A DNA stretch of 64,000 bases from Acuticoccus sp039034015 (GTDB taxonomy: Bacteria; Pseudomonadota; Alphaproteobacteria; Rhizobiales; Amorphaceae): the NCBI GenBank assembly GCA_039034015.1, contig JBCCBM010000001.1, positions 372,001 through 436,000 on the forward strand, written 5' to 3'. The notes below the pieces were generated by a model. It ran no database searches, had not been told where the DNA came from, and saw nothing but the letters and a program-made list of their open reading frames with translations. Positions 25,478 through 34,066 of the stretch are shown here, one piece after another (the stretch's first letter is position 1; each line of letters starts with the position of its first letter). Position numbers and translations under genes: made by a program.

Positions 25478-26083
25478 GTGCCGTTAGCAGTTGTCCGAAA
25501 AGTCCTTTGGGCCATGGCCGGCGCAAGCCTCATCACTTACGCTGCTCTTTTTTTGTGGACAGACGATCGGCAGCGGGCGCAGGAAGCGCAAAGCGAACCA
25601 CCATTTTACGCGGATTTTGAGCTTACGGCTCACGATGGAAGAGTTCGTCGGGACGAGGACTTCGCCGGCAGCTGGATGCTCGTGTTTTTTGGGTTCGCGA
25701 ACTGTCCGGATATCTGCCCCACAACGCTTGCTGATCTGTCGATCGTGATGGATCGCCTCGACGAGGACGCCGAGCGGGTTCGGCCGCTCTTCATTTCGAT
25801 CGATCCGCAGCGCGACACCGTGGCAGAGCTGGCGAACTACGTACCGCGCTTTGATCCTCGCATCATCGGGCTGACGGGGACCGCGGAACAGATTGCACGA
25901 ACAGCGAAGACGTTCAGGATCTACTACGAGCGGCTCGAGGAGGCCGCCGCGCCGGACGGCTACACGATGAGCCATTCCTCACAGTTGTTCCTGTTCGACC
26001 CCAAGGGTGGCTACGTCACGTCCTACTCCTACGGCACGCCCGCCGAGGAGATCGTCGCCGATCTTCAGGAGCGGGTCACCTGA
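25478..26083 (+). CDS. Sco1/SenC family copper chaperone/thioredoxin-like protein (first copy)
   Basis: A 201-residue membrane-anchored thioredoxin-fold protein. The copper ligands are the two Cys of NCPDICPTTL and the later His in TMSHSSQLF. One N-terminal membrane helix (ASLITYAALFLW) anchors it in the inner membrane, facing the periplasm. Sco assembles the CuA site of cytochrome oxidase or handles copper stress. The GTG at 25478 is preferred because AGGGAG stands 6 bases before it; an ATG at 25409 in the same frame is possible. It overlaps the DsbB-like gene by one base. Confidence 0.87.
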   Translation: MPLAVVRKVLWAMAGASLITYAALFLWTDDRQRAQEAQSEPPFYADFELTAHDGRVRRDEDFAGSWMLVFFGFANCPDICPTTLADLSIVMDRLDEDAERVRPLFISIDPQRDTVAELANYVPRFDPRIIGLTGTAEQIARTAKTFRIYYERLEEAAAPDGYTMSHSSQLFLFDPKGGYVTSYSYGTPAEEIVADLQERVT

Positions 26084-26514
26084 TGAGAGAGCGTGTTGGC
26101 ACCGACCTCGCTCTTGCCGTCGCATGGCTCGTCGCCCTCGTGTCCTCGCTTGCGGTCATATTCGTCGGCGAGGTTCTGGGGCAAGCGCCATGCGTTCTGT
26201 GCTGGTTCCAGCGAACCTTCATGTTCCCCCTGGCCATCATCCTTGGCGCAGGGCTTTGGTGGCAAGATCGGAGAGTGGGCCGCTACGCGGTCGTGCTTTC
26301 ACTAGTCGGCGGTGCCATTGCGCTGTGGCACGTCGGCCTCTACTTCGGCCTCGTCCCCGAGCGGATCGAGCCGTGTGCCGCCGGTGGTCCATCCTGCACG
26401 GACGAAAACCAGCTCGTCCTGGGCGTCCCGCTTCCGTTGCTGTCGCTTCTCGCCTTCTGCGTGATCGCGGCGCTTTGCACGTTTGCTACCAGGAGCCGAC
26501 AACATGGTCCGTAG
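26083..26514 (+). CDS. DsbB/BdbC-like disulfide oxidoreductase
   Basis: A 143-residue four-helix inner-membrane protein. The quinone-side pair CVLC in APCVLCWFQRTFM and the periplasmic pair in PCAAGGPSC are present. It would reoxidise a DsbA partner with quinone, and the next gene encodes such a partner. BdbC-type spacing and short length fit this small family. It is held between a Sco gene (1-base overlap) and the DsbA-like gene (11-base overlap). Confidence 0.88.
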   Translation: MRERVGTDLALAVAWLVALVSSLAVIFVGEVLGQAPCVLCWFQRTFMFPLAIILGAGLWWQDRRVGRYAVVLSLVGGAIALWHVGLYFGLVPERIEPCAAGGPSCTDENQLVLGVPLPLLSLLAFCVIAALCTFATRSRQHGP

Positions 26515-27163
26515 ATCCCTCATCATCGGCGTTTTCGCCATTGTGCTAGCGGCATTCGCCGCTGCCACGTGGTATGCCACACGCCCCGCGCCGCTCGCTG
26601 AAACCACGCCAGTGAGCCCGGAGATCGGCGAACGACTGGTTCGGTCCCACTCGCCGATCCTTGGACCGGCGGACGCACCGGTGACGATCGTCGAGTTCTT
26701 CGATCCAGCTTGCGAGGCGTGTCGTGCGTTTCACCCGATCGTGAAGGACATCATGACGCAACATGGCGAGGCCGTGCGTGTGGTCATCCGCTACACGCCG
26801 TTCCACGGCGATGCCTCCGAGCAAGCCATCCGCGTCCTCGAGGCCGCGCGGATGCAGGATGTCTTCGAACCAGTGCTCGAGGCGCTTCTGCGCGAGCAGC
26901 AACGCTGGGCCTCTCATACCGCACCGGAGCCTGGACTGCTTCTTGAGATCGCAGCCACCGCTGGCTTGGACGCGGAGGCCGCGCGATCGGAAATGCTTTT
27001 TCCCGGGACCACGGGAATCATCAATCAGGACCGCGAAGACGTTGAGGCCGTCGGGGTCAAGGCAACCCCGACCTTCTTCGTGAACGGCAAACAGGTCGAC
27101 CCTTTCGGTGAGGCGGAGCTTCGGGCCCTTGTGGCGGCCAAGGTGGACGGAGCTGGAACGTGA
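26504..27163 (+). CDS. DsbA-family thiol oxidoreductase with membrane anchor
   Basis: A 219-residue thioredoxin-fold protein. One N-terminal hydrophobic helix (LIIGVFAIVLAAFAAATWY) is followed by VTIVEFFDPACEACRAFHP, giving the active-site pair CEAC (about residues 72-75). The cis-Pro loop is VKATPTFFVNGK. It pairs naturally with the preceding DsbB-like protein. The ATG lies 11 bases inside the dsbB-like gene, and the stop overlaps the next GTG start by 3 bases, so the block is translationally coupled. A specific role in oxidising Sco cysteines is possible but inferred. Confidence 0.88.
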   Translation: MVRRSLIIGVFAIVLAAFAAATWYATRPAPLAETTPVSPEIGERLVRSHSPILGPADAPVTIVEFFDPACEACRAFHPIVKDIMTQHGEAVRVVIRYTPFHGDASEQAIRVLEAARMQDVFEPVLEALLREQQRWASHTAPEPGLLLEIAATAGLDAEAARSEMLFPGTTGIINQDREDVEAVGVKATPTFFVNGKQVDPFGEAELRALVAAKVDGAGT

Positions 27164-27819
27164 TCTCCAAGCACGTGGATGGCGATCGCGCCCCGCGCCC
27201 GCGGACCACCCGGCAGGTACGTCGAAAGCTCTTTCTGTGTGGTGCCGCGCTCTTCGGCGTGCTCGGCTTCGCCTTGTTCGTCGGCTGGTGGCAGGTCGAT
27301 GGTCCTGGTGCGGCGACGCCGCCTGCGGCACTTCCGCTGCCGCTCGACAGGATGAGCTTTAGCCTTACCGATCATGAGGGTCGGAGTGTCGGGCCGGAGG
27401 CGCTATCCGGAGAGCCGACGATGGTCTTCTTCGGCTTCACATTCTGCCCCGATGTCTGCCCGACGACCCTTGCCGACATCACCCAATGGCTCGACGCGCT
27501 GGGTGCCGATGCGCAGCGTCTGAACGTCGTCTTCATCACCGTCGATCCGGTGCGCGATACGGTGGACGCGATGGCCCAATACGTCAGGGCCTTCCACCCG
27601 GCGATCCGGGGATGGACCGGCCAACAGGAAGAGATCGCCCGCGCCGCGGACGGTTTCCGGGTGCGATACGAGAAGGTGCCGACCCAAGGGAGTGGCTATA
27701 CGATGAACCACACCGCCAGCGTATTTCTGTTCGATGCAGCAGGGAAATTTGTGACAACGATCGACTATCATGAGCCGAGAGAGTTCGCCGTGCCGAAGAT
27801 CCGCCGCGTGTTGGACTGA
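27160..27819 (+). CDS. Sco1/SenC family protein (second copy)
   Basis: A 219-residue Sco-family protein with one membrane anchor (LCGAALFGVLGFALFVGWW). The copper ligands are FCPDVCPTTL and the His in TMNHTASVFLF. It starts at GTG within the DsbA stop (GTGA overlap). The two Sco proteins of this block are clearly different in sequence, so they are not a recent duplication. It ends the operon; a strong hairpin lies 39 bases downstream. Confidence 0.9.
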   Translation: MISKHVDGDRAPRPRTTRQVRRKLFLCGAALFGVLGFALFVGWWQVDGPGAATPPAALPLPLDRMSFSLTDHEGRSVGPEALSGEPTMVFFGFTFCPDVCPTTLADITQWLDALGADAQRLNVVFITVDPVRDTVDAMAQYVRAFHPAIRGWTGQQEEIARAADGFRVRYEKVPTQGSGYTMNHTASVFLFDAAGKFVTTIDYHEPREFAVPKIRRVLD

Positions 27820-27857
27820 TCCTCCTGCGATCGAATCGAATGACAGAAGTTCGCTAA

Positions 27858-27882
27858 GGGACGCTTCGAGATGAAGCGTCCC
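27858..27882. terminator. Strong hairpin between convergent operons
   Basis: GGGACGCTTC (27858-27867) and GAAGCGTCCC (27873-27882) form a perfect 10-bp stem with a 5-base loop. It lies between the stop of the Sco gene and the stop of the leftward DUF1624 gene. It probably works for both strands, although no long U-run follows. Confidence 0.7.
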
Positions 27883-27911
27883 TAGGTTGGGCGGCTTGAG
27901 CGACGCAACAT

Positions 27912-28649
27912 TTACGATGTAAGCCGTCGGGTCAGCTCGATCGAACCCAAGAGTAATGGCTGGTGGATCAAGTAGATCGCCAGGCTTTCGCGTCCAGCCA
28001 GCATCAATGCTCGTACCAACCGCATTTTTCGGGCGTTATATAAGCCCTTTTCCAAGATGTGAGGGACGCCACATTTGGCGCCCGCCATCCCAAAAAGGGT
28101 TGCGCCGAACCAAGGGAACAACGGAACGAAGTCGAGGCTTTGTGGCGTGTCGGACGAAAATCCAATCCACGCCAGCCATCGGGAGTTGAAGGTGTCGAAC
28201 GATGCCATCAATCCTAGCAATACAACAAAGACACCGAGCTGCGCCAAAGTGGCGGCATCCAAACGCAGCAGGAGGGCGCCAAGAACACTTGCCGCGACGA
28301 TCGCGTGGAGGATGCCAAAGTAAACGAAGGCGTGGGGGAAGGCGAGTAATGTCGCGACCGAGACGACCATCGCGGCGAGTGCGATGATAAAGACACGCCG
28401 GGCGAATGCCCGCATACGAAAACCTTGGTTGTGAGCAAGGACTATCCCAACACCGACAAGGACCATAAAGGCGGTCGCCAAGATGCGCCCGAACGCGATC
28501 CATACGGGGTGGCTCGCTAAACCGCCCGGTAGGTAGCCATAGAGGTCCAGATCCCAAACTAGGTGGAACAAGACGACGCCCAGTATGGCCAATCCACGGA
28601 TGAGATCGACCACAACGAGCCGACTTGCTGTTGCGGTGCGTTCGTCCAT
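27912..28649 (-). CDS. DUF1624 (heparan-alpha-glucosaminide acetyltransferase-like) membrane protein
   Basis: A 245-residue protein with about seven hydrophobic helices. RLVVVDLIRGLAILGVVLFH at the N-terminus and LAGRESLAIYLIHQPLLLG near the end are the signature of the DUF1624/acyltransferase-3-like family. The conserved RG and H positions suggest an acyl-transfer function across the membrane, but no bacterial substrate is established. The gene begins 3 bases after the lspA stop on the same strand, so it is cotranscribed with lspA. Confidence 0.8.
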   Translation of the reverse strand: MDERTATASRLVVVDLIRGLAILGVVLFHLVWDLDLYGYLPGGLASHPVWIAFGRILATAFMVLVGVGIVLAHNQGFRMRAFARRVFIIALAAMVVSVATLLAFPHAFVYFGILHAIVAASVLGALLLRLDAATLAQLGVFVVLLGLMASFDTFNSRWLAWIGFSSDTPQSLDFVPLFPWFGATLFGMAGAKCGVPHILEKGLYNARKMRLVRALMLAGRESLAIYLIHQPLLLGSIELTRRLTS

Positions 28650-28652
28650 AGC

Positions 28653-29138
28653 CTAGCTATTAGTGCTCGGGTTTTCGGCTTGCAGCACTGGTCGGATCAC
28701 CGAATCAAGCAGCATGAGTGCCGCTCCGGACACGACCGCCACGTCAGCAATGTTGAAAGCCGGCCAGTGGTATGGCCCGGCATAAACGTCAATGAAATCG
28801 GTCACGCCTTCGAAGCGTAATCGGTCGAGCGTGTTGCCGCTCGCACCACCAATCATGAGTCCGAGCGCCACCGACGATAAAGCGCTAGTGCCGCGCCAAA
28901 GCCAAACGAATAGCGCGCAGACGATCGCGCCGGCAAGGCCTGCAAGCGTCCACCATGGCAAGGTCTCAAGTAGGCCGAATGACACGCCCGTATTGCGCAC
29001 GAAGACAAGATTCAAGCCGGGTATGAGCGGCACAGGCGGCCAAAGCGCATCGACGTTTGCGAGCACGACATGCTTTGTCGTCTGGTCGGCCAACAGCGCG
29101 AAACCTGCACCTGCGAGCCCTAGGAGCCTGGCGCGCAT
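28653..29138 (-). CDS. lspA: Lipoprotein signal peptidase LspA (metal-island copy)
   Basis: A 161-residue, four-helix signal peptidase II. Motifs FVRNTGVSFGLL, GGASGNTLDRL and VTDFIDVYAG with FNIADVAVV supply the two catalytic aspartates (DRL... region D and NIAD). LspA removes signal peptides from prolipoproteins. An lspA paralogue is known in lead-resistance operons as pbrC. Here it is behind a class A MerR-type promoter at 29,532-29,562. The ATG overlaps the stop of an upstream small frame by one base. Confidence 0.9.
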   Translation of the reverse strand: MRARLLGLAGAGFALLADQTTKHVVLANVDALWPPVPLIPGLNLVFVRNTGVSFGLLETLPWWTLAGLAGAIVCALFVWLWRGTSALSSVALGLMIGGASGNTLDRLRFEGVTDFIDVYAGPYHWPAFNIADVAVVSGAALMLLDSVIRPVLQAENPSTNS

Positions 29139-29497
29139 CACCTTGTTGCCTGATTGCCCGGTGCAGCTTGGGCTACAAACGTCAGCCAATGACTTGGTTC
29201 GCTGCTTCTGTCGGTGCTGGCGGGGCACCCGCCTAAGCGATAACGCGGGTTCGGGAAAAGGTTCAGAGCAGTGGATGCCTTGCGCGTAGCCAGACACTCG
29301 GGGATCGGATTCAACGTTTCATTGTGGCGGTAACGGCAGAACGAGACTTGCGTGATGTCGTCGTCGTCGCAACCCAAAGCGACCTGACTGCGACCGACCG
29401 CGCCGATCCCAAAATCGATCGAAGCGTCATCCGCTATCAGCCGCAGAAAGACCGGCGGACCATTGCTGTCCGATATGCTTCGAGTGCGAGTTGTCAC
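29138..29497 (-). CDS. Hypothetical protein upstream of lspA
   Basis: A 119-residue frame with a GTG start whose stop overlaps the lspA ATG (ATGA arrangement on the minus strand). It lies directly behind the MerR-type promoter, with GAGGCGCACCT before the GTG. It contains GRSQVALGCDDDDITQVSF in the middle and has no membrane helix. I do not recognise it. The overlap and promoter placement argue for translation; the odd composition argues against. Confidence 0.4.
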   Translation of the reverse strand: MTTRTRSISDSNGPPVFLRLIADDASIDFGIGAVGRSQVALGCDDDDITQVSFCRYRHNETLNPIPECLATRKASTALNLFPNPRYRLGGCPASTDRSSEPSHWLTFVAQAAPGNQATR

Positions 29498-29531
29498 AGG
29501 TGCGCCTCACGGTCAGTGTTCGTTGAAGCTG

Positions 29532-29562
29532 TTCTTACGACCTCTGGTGCCTGTAGGTTCAA
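29532..29562 (-). promoter_or_regulatory. MerR-type promoter/operator for the lspA operon (class A)
   Basis: On the minus strand, TTGAAC, a 19-bp spacer beginning CTACAGGCACCAGAGG, and TAAGAA. The -10 hexamer is the best of the set. About 35 bases separate it from the GTG of the small upstream frame. Confidence 0.82.
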
Positions 29563-29853
29563 GAGCCGTTCGTCAGCGAGCACGATACGTTGCCACGCCA
29601 CCGCGGTTTCTCGAGCGGTTTCTGTTGGCACGGGATCATGACGAACAGGATCACACCGCTCGAGATTCTGAATTTTGGGCGATTTCTTCGGGGCCAAATG
29701 ACTCCATTCGCTCGGAAAGCGCCCTACTTCGGCCCGGCGATTATCGCGACCGTTGCCGCAGGCAATCTCAAATTCCTTCCATGAGCGAGCCTGTGATCGT
29801 GACCTCCGATATGGCACAATGAAACCTATGTTCGGTTCCTTTTATCGGTGATG

Positions 29854-29979
29854 TCATGAGCGCAGATACTTTATCAGGGCGAACAACGCGAGCACGAGAA
29901 CCACTAGAAACAGTGCCCCGACAATCGCGGTTCCACCCATCATCCAACCGAACCCTTCCATCATCGAGTTATTTTGCAT
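29854..29979 (-). CDS. Small single-span membrane protein (41 residues)
   Basis: The minus strand reads MQNNSMMEGFGWMMGG, then a hydrophobic helix (IVGALFLVVLVLALFALI) and the end KYLRS. Small Met-rich, one-helix proteins of this form are common beside copper genes. It is oriented like, and lies downstream of, the CopA gene at 30,443-32,797. Its 41 codons have a clean start and stop. No function is established. Confidence 0.6.
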   Translation of the reverse strand: MQNNSMMEGFGWMMGGTAIVGALFLVVLVLALFALIKYLRS

Positions 29980-30442
29980 GACGTACGAACTCCCGCATTG
30001 TCGACGATTGCTCCGCTGAAGGTTCTATCCGAAGCACAGCGGCCTTCCCGCGCTGATTCAGTGGCGTCAAAGCGAAATCGACCTTCTGATTGTGGCCACG
30101 AGAACAGATGCCGGACCGCATCAAGCCCGAAGAGAGCATGGGACCGAAGACCTCACGACCATTGTACAACTGACTCTCGGCGGCCTGGCATGGCCTCCCT
30201 CATGAGCCGGATATGTCACCGGTAAGAACCGGCCTCGCATTCTGCACGTGGTTGCAACACACAGAGCGCTCAGCCCGAGGGAATAGCAAAGTTTCAACAT
30301 CTCGCGGGTTCTCCTGATGCCGGCCAAGTAAGCTTGGAGTCGCTTCGATCCGCGCCCGAAGCGTGCGGATGCGAATGTTCGCGCGGCTCATTTCGCAGAT
30401 GCAGGGGCGACGATGAACCGTGGGTCGCGGTGATGACCGCCT
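29980..30442. other. Stretch between the small membrane protein and copA with decayed coding sequence
   Basis: The minus strand has a possible lipoprotein-like start (LKLCYSLGLSALCVATTC, near 30,319-30,264). Coherent text follows in another frame (NARPVLTGDISGS), and after a stop YNGREVFGPMLSSGLMRSG runs toward 29,969. This looks like one small gene broken by frame changes, but I do not recognise the family. Confidence 0.35.
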
Positions 30443-32797
30443 TCAAACGCGAACCCTCCTCAGGCGCAGCGCATTAAGCACGACGGAAATGGATGAGGCG
30501 CTCATCGCGAAGGCCGCGAACATCGGGCTTATGAGGATACCGAAGAATGGGTAGAAGAGCCCAGCTGCGATCGGAACGCCGGAAGCATTGTAGAGCAACG
30601 CAAAGAACAAGTTCTGTCGGATATTCCGCATAGTCGCCTGGGCAAGACGTCGAGCGCGGACGATGCCATCCAGATTTCCTTTGACCAGCGTAATCCCTGC
30701 CGATTCGATGGCAACGTCTGCGCCCGTGCCCATGGCGATCCCCACGTCCGCCTGCGCAAGCGCTGGGGCGTCATTCACGCCGTCGCCAGCCATCGCAACC
30801 CGTCGGCCGTCGTCCTGGAGCTCACGGACAATACGAGCCTTATCCTCCGGCAGCACATCGGCGCGGATTTCATCGATCCCAAGCCGTACACCAATCGCCT
30901 TGGCCGTGCGCGCGTTGTCACCGGTCGCCATAATGATGCGAAAACCAAGTTGGTGGAGCGTGTCGAGCGCGGCTGGCGTGCTCTCTTTGATGGGGTCGGC
31001 GACGCTCACGAGACCGGCCAGGATGCCGTCCACCACAACGAACATGACGGTTTGGCCCTCGTCACGCCGGGCATCGGCTGTCTTTGTGAGATCGCTCCCG
31101 TCGAGCCCCAGTTGTTGGGTGAGGGAAAGATTGCCGAGCGCAACATCCTTCGCGTCGACGGTCCCTATCACGCCCTTGCCGGTGAACGCTTCAAAGTCGG
31201 TTGCATCAGCGAGACTGATGCCGCGTTCGTCGGCGCCGCGCACGATCGCCTCCGCAAGGGGGTGCTCCGAACCGCGCTCCAGCGAGGCGGCAAGGCGCAG
31301 AACCTCGGCCTCGCTGTAGTCGGCTTGCGGCAGGACTGCTACTAGCTTCGGCTTTCCCTCGGTCAATGTCCCTGTCTTGTCGACGATGAGTGTGTCGACT
31401 TTCTCAAAACGCTCCAACGCCTCGGCGTTCTTGACCAGAACGCCAGCTTGCGCGCCGCGTCCGGTCGCCGTCATGATCGACATCGGAGTTGCAAGGCCGA
31501 GTGCGCAAGGACACGCGATGATGAGCACAGCAACCGCGGCGACGAGACCGTACGACAAGGCCGGGACAGGCCCCCAGATGGCCCAAGCAATGAAGGCCAG
31601 AACGGCGATGCCGATCACGGCCGGGACGAAGTAGCCCGCCACCTGATCGGCGTACTTCTGAATCGGCGCACGCGATCGCTGCGCGTTTGCGACCATCTCG
31701 ACGATCTGGGCTAGCATCGTATCGCTGCCGACGCGGGTCGCCTCCATGACAAGGCTGCCGGTGCCGTTGATGGTGGCGCCTGTCAGCGGGTCACCCGGCA
31801 TCTTCTCCACCGGAAGGGGTTCACCGGTGATCATGCTTTCGTCGACCGACGACCGACCATCGACCACGATGCCATCCACCGGCACTTTGTCGCCGGGACG
31901 GACGCGAAGGCGAAAGCCGAGCTCGACATCCTCGAGCGCCACGTCCACCTCTGTACCATCCTTGTTGACGACACGCGCCGTCTTCGCCGCCATGTCGAGC
32001 AGTGCACGAATCGCTTTGCCGGTACCCTCGCGAGCGCGCAGCTCCATCACCTGACCGAGCAACACCAAGGTCACGATTACCGCGGCCGCTTCGAAATAGA
32101 CGCCGACGTGACCTTCGTCGTCACGAAAGCCGGCCGGGAAAACGCTCGGAACGAGGACCGCCGCGATGCTGAAAATCCACGCTGCCGACACGCCCATCGC
32201 GATGAGCGAGAACATGTTGAGTCTCATCGTGCGGAAGGAGTTCCAGCCGCGGACCAGGAAGGGCCAGCCGCACCAAAAAACCACGGGTGTCCCGAGGCCC
32301 AGCTCGATCCACAGTGTCGTCCGCTCGCCCAAGATGTTTCGAACGCCCGGAATGCCGACGAATGGACCCATGGTGAGAACGAGAAGTGGGAGCGTTAGGA
32401 CTGTCCCGACCCAGAACCTTCGGGTAAAGTCCACGAGTTCCGGATTCGGGCCTTCTTCAGCCATGGCAGCCGACTCGAGCTCCAGGCCCATGCCGCAGAT
32501 CGGACAGGAGCCCGGCTCGGTTCGACGCACTCCTGGATGCATGGGGCAGGTGTACACCGGACCCTCGTAGCCTTGTGGGACTGAGTCGTAAGCGCCGGGG
32601 GTTGCCGGATACACCTCGCTGGCACCGCCATGGCTGCGGTGCTTTCGATGGTCGTCCGGCCTGCCTGCGGAGGCCAGACCCATCCCACATTTTGGGCATG
32701 CTCCGGGGGCTCTCGCGCTGACCTGCGGATGCATAGGGCAGCTGTAGGTTTCCGTTACCAGCGGAGCCTCGACTTGCGATGTGTCCGCCAGGCTCAC
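30443..32797 (-). CDS. copA: Cu(I)-exporting P1B-ATPase CopA with two N-terminal heavy-metal-binding motifs
   Basis: A 784-residue copper pump. Instead of HMA domains the N-terminus has two short heavy-metal-binding motifs of the HMBD type, YSCPMHPQVSARAPGACPKC (about residues 18-37) and YTCPMHPGVRRTEPGSCPIC (about 81-100). The membrane motif IIACPCALGLATP, DKTGTLTEGKPK, EHPLAEAIV, GDGVNDAPAL and MSASSISVVLNALRL mark a Cu(I)/Ag(I) ATPase of the SilP-like group. A class B MerR-type promoter lies 58-88 bases upstream of the ATG. It should export copper from cytoplasm to periplasm. Confidence 0.95.
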   Translation of the reverse strand: MSLADTSQVEAPLVTETYSCPMHPQVSARAPGACPKCGMGLASAGRPDDHRKHRSHGGASEVYPATPGAYDSVPQGYEGPVYTCPMHPGVRRTEPGSCPICGMGLELESAAMAEEGPNPELVDFTRRFWVGTVLTLPLLVLTMGPFVGIPGVRNILGERTTLWIELGLGTPVVFWCGWPFLVRGWNSFRTMRLNMFSLIAMGVSAAWIFSIAAVLVPSVFPAGFRDDEGHVGVYFEAAAVIVTLVLLGQVMELRAREGTGKAIRALLDMAAKTARVVNKDGTEVDVALEDVELGFRLRVRPGDKVPVDGIVVDGRSSVDESMITGEPLPVEKMPGDPLTGATINGTGSLVMEATRVGSDTMLAQIVEMVANAQRSRAPIQKYADQVAGYFVPAVIGIAVLAFIAWAIWGPVPALSYGLVAAVAVLIIACPCALGLATPMSIMTATGRGAQAGVLVKNAEALERFEKVDTLIVDKTGTLTEGKPKLVAVLPQADYSEAEVLRLAASLERGSEHPLAEAIVRGADERGISLADATDFEAFTGKGVIGTVDAKDVALGNLSLTQQLGLDGSDLTKTADARRDEGQTVMFVVVDGILAGLVSVADPIKESTPAALDTLHQLGFRIIMATGDNARTAKAIGVRLGIDEIRADVLPEDKARIVRELQDDGRRVAMAGDGVNDAPALAQADVGIAMGTGADVAIESAGITLVKGNLDGIVRARRLAQATMRNIRQNLFFALLYNASGVPIAAGLFYPFFGILISPMFAAFAMSASSISVVLNALRLRRVRV

Positions 32798-32854
32798 GAT
32801 TTCATGGCCTCGAGTTTCATCCCAACGTCCTCACGTTGATCTTCGAAGGCTCAA

Positions 32855-32885
32855 CGAGACACCGATTCCCACATGGGAATGTCAA
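32855..32885 (-). promoter_or_regulatory. MerR/CueR-type promoter/operator for copA (class B)
   Basis: On the minus strand, TTGACA, a 19-bp spacer beginning TTCCCATGTGGGAA, and GTCTCG. The TTCCCA/TGGGAA dyad is the CueR/HmrR-type copper operator. The -10 is weak, as expected for an activator-dependent promoter. The remaining bases to 33,156 hold no gene that I can support. Confidence 0.85.
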
Positions 32886-33156
32886 CCCTGCGGATTTAAC
32901 AGGGTCGCCGCGAACGGACGTGCCGTAGCGAGCGCAGTGAACGCTGAGATCGGATCCGTCTGGAGCCGGCGCAGGTCGCATCGAGGCAGGGGAAGAAACA
33001 GGGTCGAACGCGACGGACTCAACCGCCGAGCCATTCGATCGTTCGCTTACACGTTTTGCATCAAGCCCGCCGGCAGGCATTTTGCCATCGTGAGCAGAAC
33101 CCCGTGCCGTGCCAAAGAACAGTCTTAGGCGCGCTGCGTCGACGGTAGGCAACCAG

Positions 33157-33813
33157 TCATCGCCGAGGCGCGTTGTTGTCAAATACGGCTTCGCCGCCCT
33201 GCGCAAACGTGCGATCCAACTCACGGGAAGCCGCTTTAAGGTCGCGTGCCGATACGACGTCATCGGGCGAAACCGCATCCTGTTTAAAGAACGTGTACGA
33301 CAATGTCATCACGCGATTGTTAGCAGTGTTCGGATCGTCGCGGTACTCGGGGTCAACATAAAGCACAAGCGGCATTCGGGCCGTTTCACCAGCCTCGAGT
33401 CTTTGCTCTGTAAAACAGAAGCATTCTGTTTTGAAAAAGTACGACGCCGCCAAGTACGGCAAAATATTGAACGTTGCTTGACCGACTATTGCTTCGTCTG
33501 TGTTGTTTTTGGCGATGTAGTACGCCATCGTGGGTTCGCCGAACCGAACGTCAATTTTAGTTTTCTCAGGGCGGAAGTCCCAATCGAGACCGGGCGCGAC
33601 ATTCGCATCAAACCGAAGCGTCACTGTGTCTTCAGCCGCTGCCATCGCTGAAATCGACAACGAATCAATGCGACGAACCGTGCCGCCGTACCCCGTCAGG
33701 TCGCAGAATAGTCTGTAGAGTGTCGGCGAGTATGCAACCAACCCGGACATGAAAAGAACGATCGCCACAAGCGGCAAAATGACCCGACCGTTCCGCTTCA
33801 TCCCAATCGCCAT
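33157..33813 (-). CDS. ctaG: Cytochrome c oxidase assembly protein CtaG/Cox11
   Basis: A 218-residue protein with one N-terminal membrane helix (LPLVAIVLFMSGLVAYSP) and a periplasmic immunoglobulin-like domain. The Cu(I) ligands lie in KTECFCFTEQ. CtaG inserts CuB into subunit I of cytochrome c oxidase. No oxidase subunit gene is near, so it has been recruited into the metal island. The ATG used (MAIGMKRNG) has GGAGGGACTCG before it; the open frame upstream is not family-like. A 71-residue membrane protein precedes it by 10 bases. Confidence 0.92.
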   Translation of the reverse strand: MAIGMKRNGRVILPLVAIVLFMSGLVAYSPTLYRLFCDLTGYGGTVRRIDSLSISAMAAAEDTVTLRFDANVAPGLDWDFRPEKTKIDVRFGEPTMAYYIAKNNTDEAIVGQATFNILPYLAASYFFKTECFCFTEQRLEAGETARMPLVLYVDPEYRDDPNTANNRVMTLSYTFFKQDAVSPDDVVSARDLKAASRELDRTFAQGGEAVFDNNAPRR

Positions 33814-33823
33814 CGAGTCCCTC

Positions 33824-34039
33824 CTACTGACCAGTGACAGCTGCCGATGGCTCTCCGGACCGCTCGGCTGTGACATGCCATGCGCCGACCGCGGTGACCG
33901 CGACAACGAAGAGCCCGAGGCATGCTGCGGTCAGAAGGTTCCTCCGACGCTCTTGTCCTGGACCAGTTGCCTTAGCGCTTGTCGCGACTCGGCGCGCAGC
34001 GCCGCTGAGGCGAGCATTTTGGCGTGTTCCGGGCGGCAT
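33824..34039 (-). CDS. Small membrane protein, CoxF-like position
   Basis: A 71-residue protein with a basic N-terminus (GQERRRN) and one helix (LLTAACLGLFVVAVTAVGAW). In alphaproteobacterial oxidase operons a small one-helix protein (CoxF) precedes ctaG, and this gene holds the same place. It is directly behind the class A promoter at 34,067-34,097. The assignment rests on position and size. Confidence 0.55.
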   Translation of the reverse strand: MPPGTRQNARLSGAARRVATSAKATGPGQERRRNLLTAACLGLFVVAVTAVGAWHVTAERSGEPSAAVTGQ

Positions 34040-34066
34040 AATTGCCCCTCAACTATTGGCAACGTG

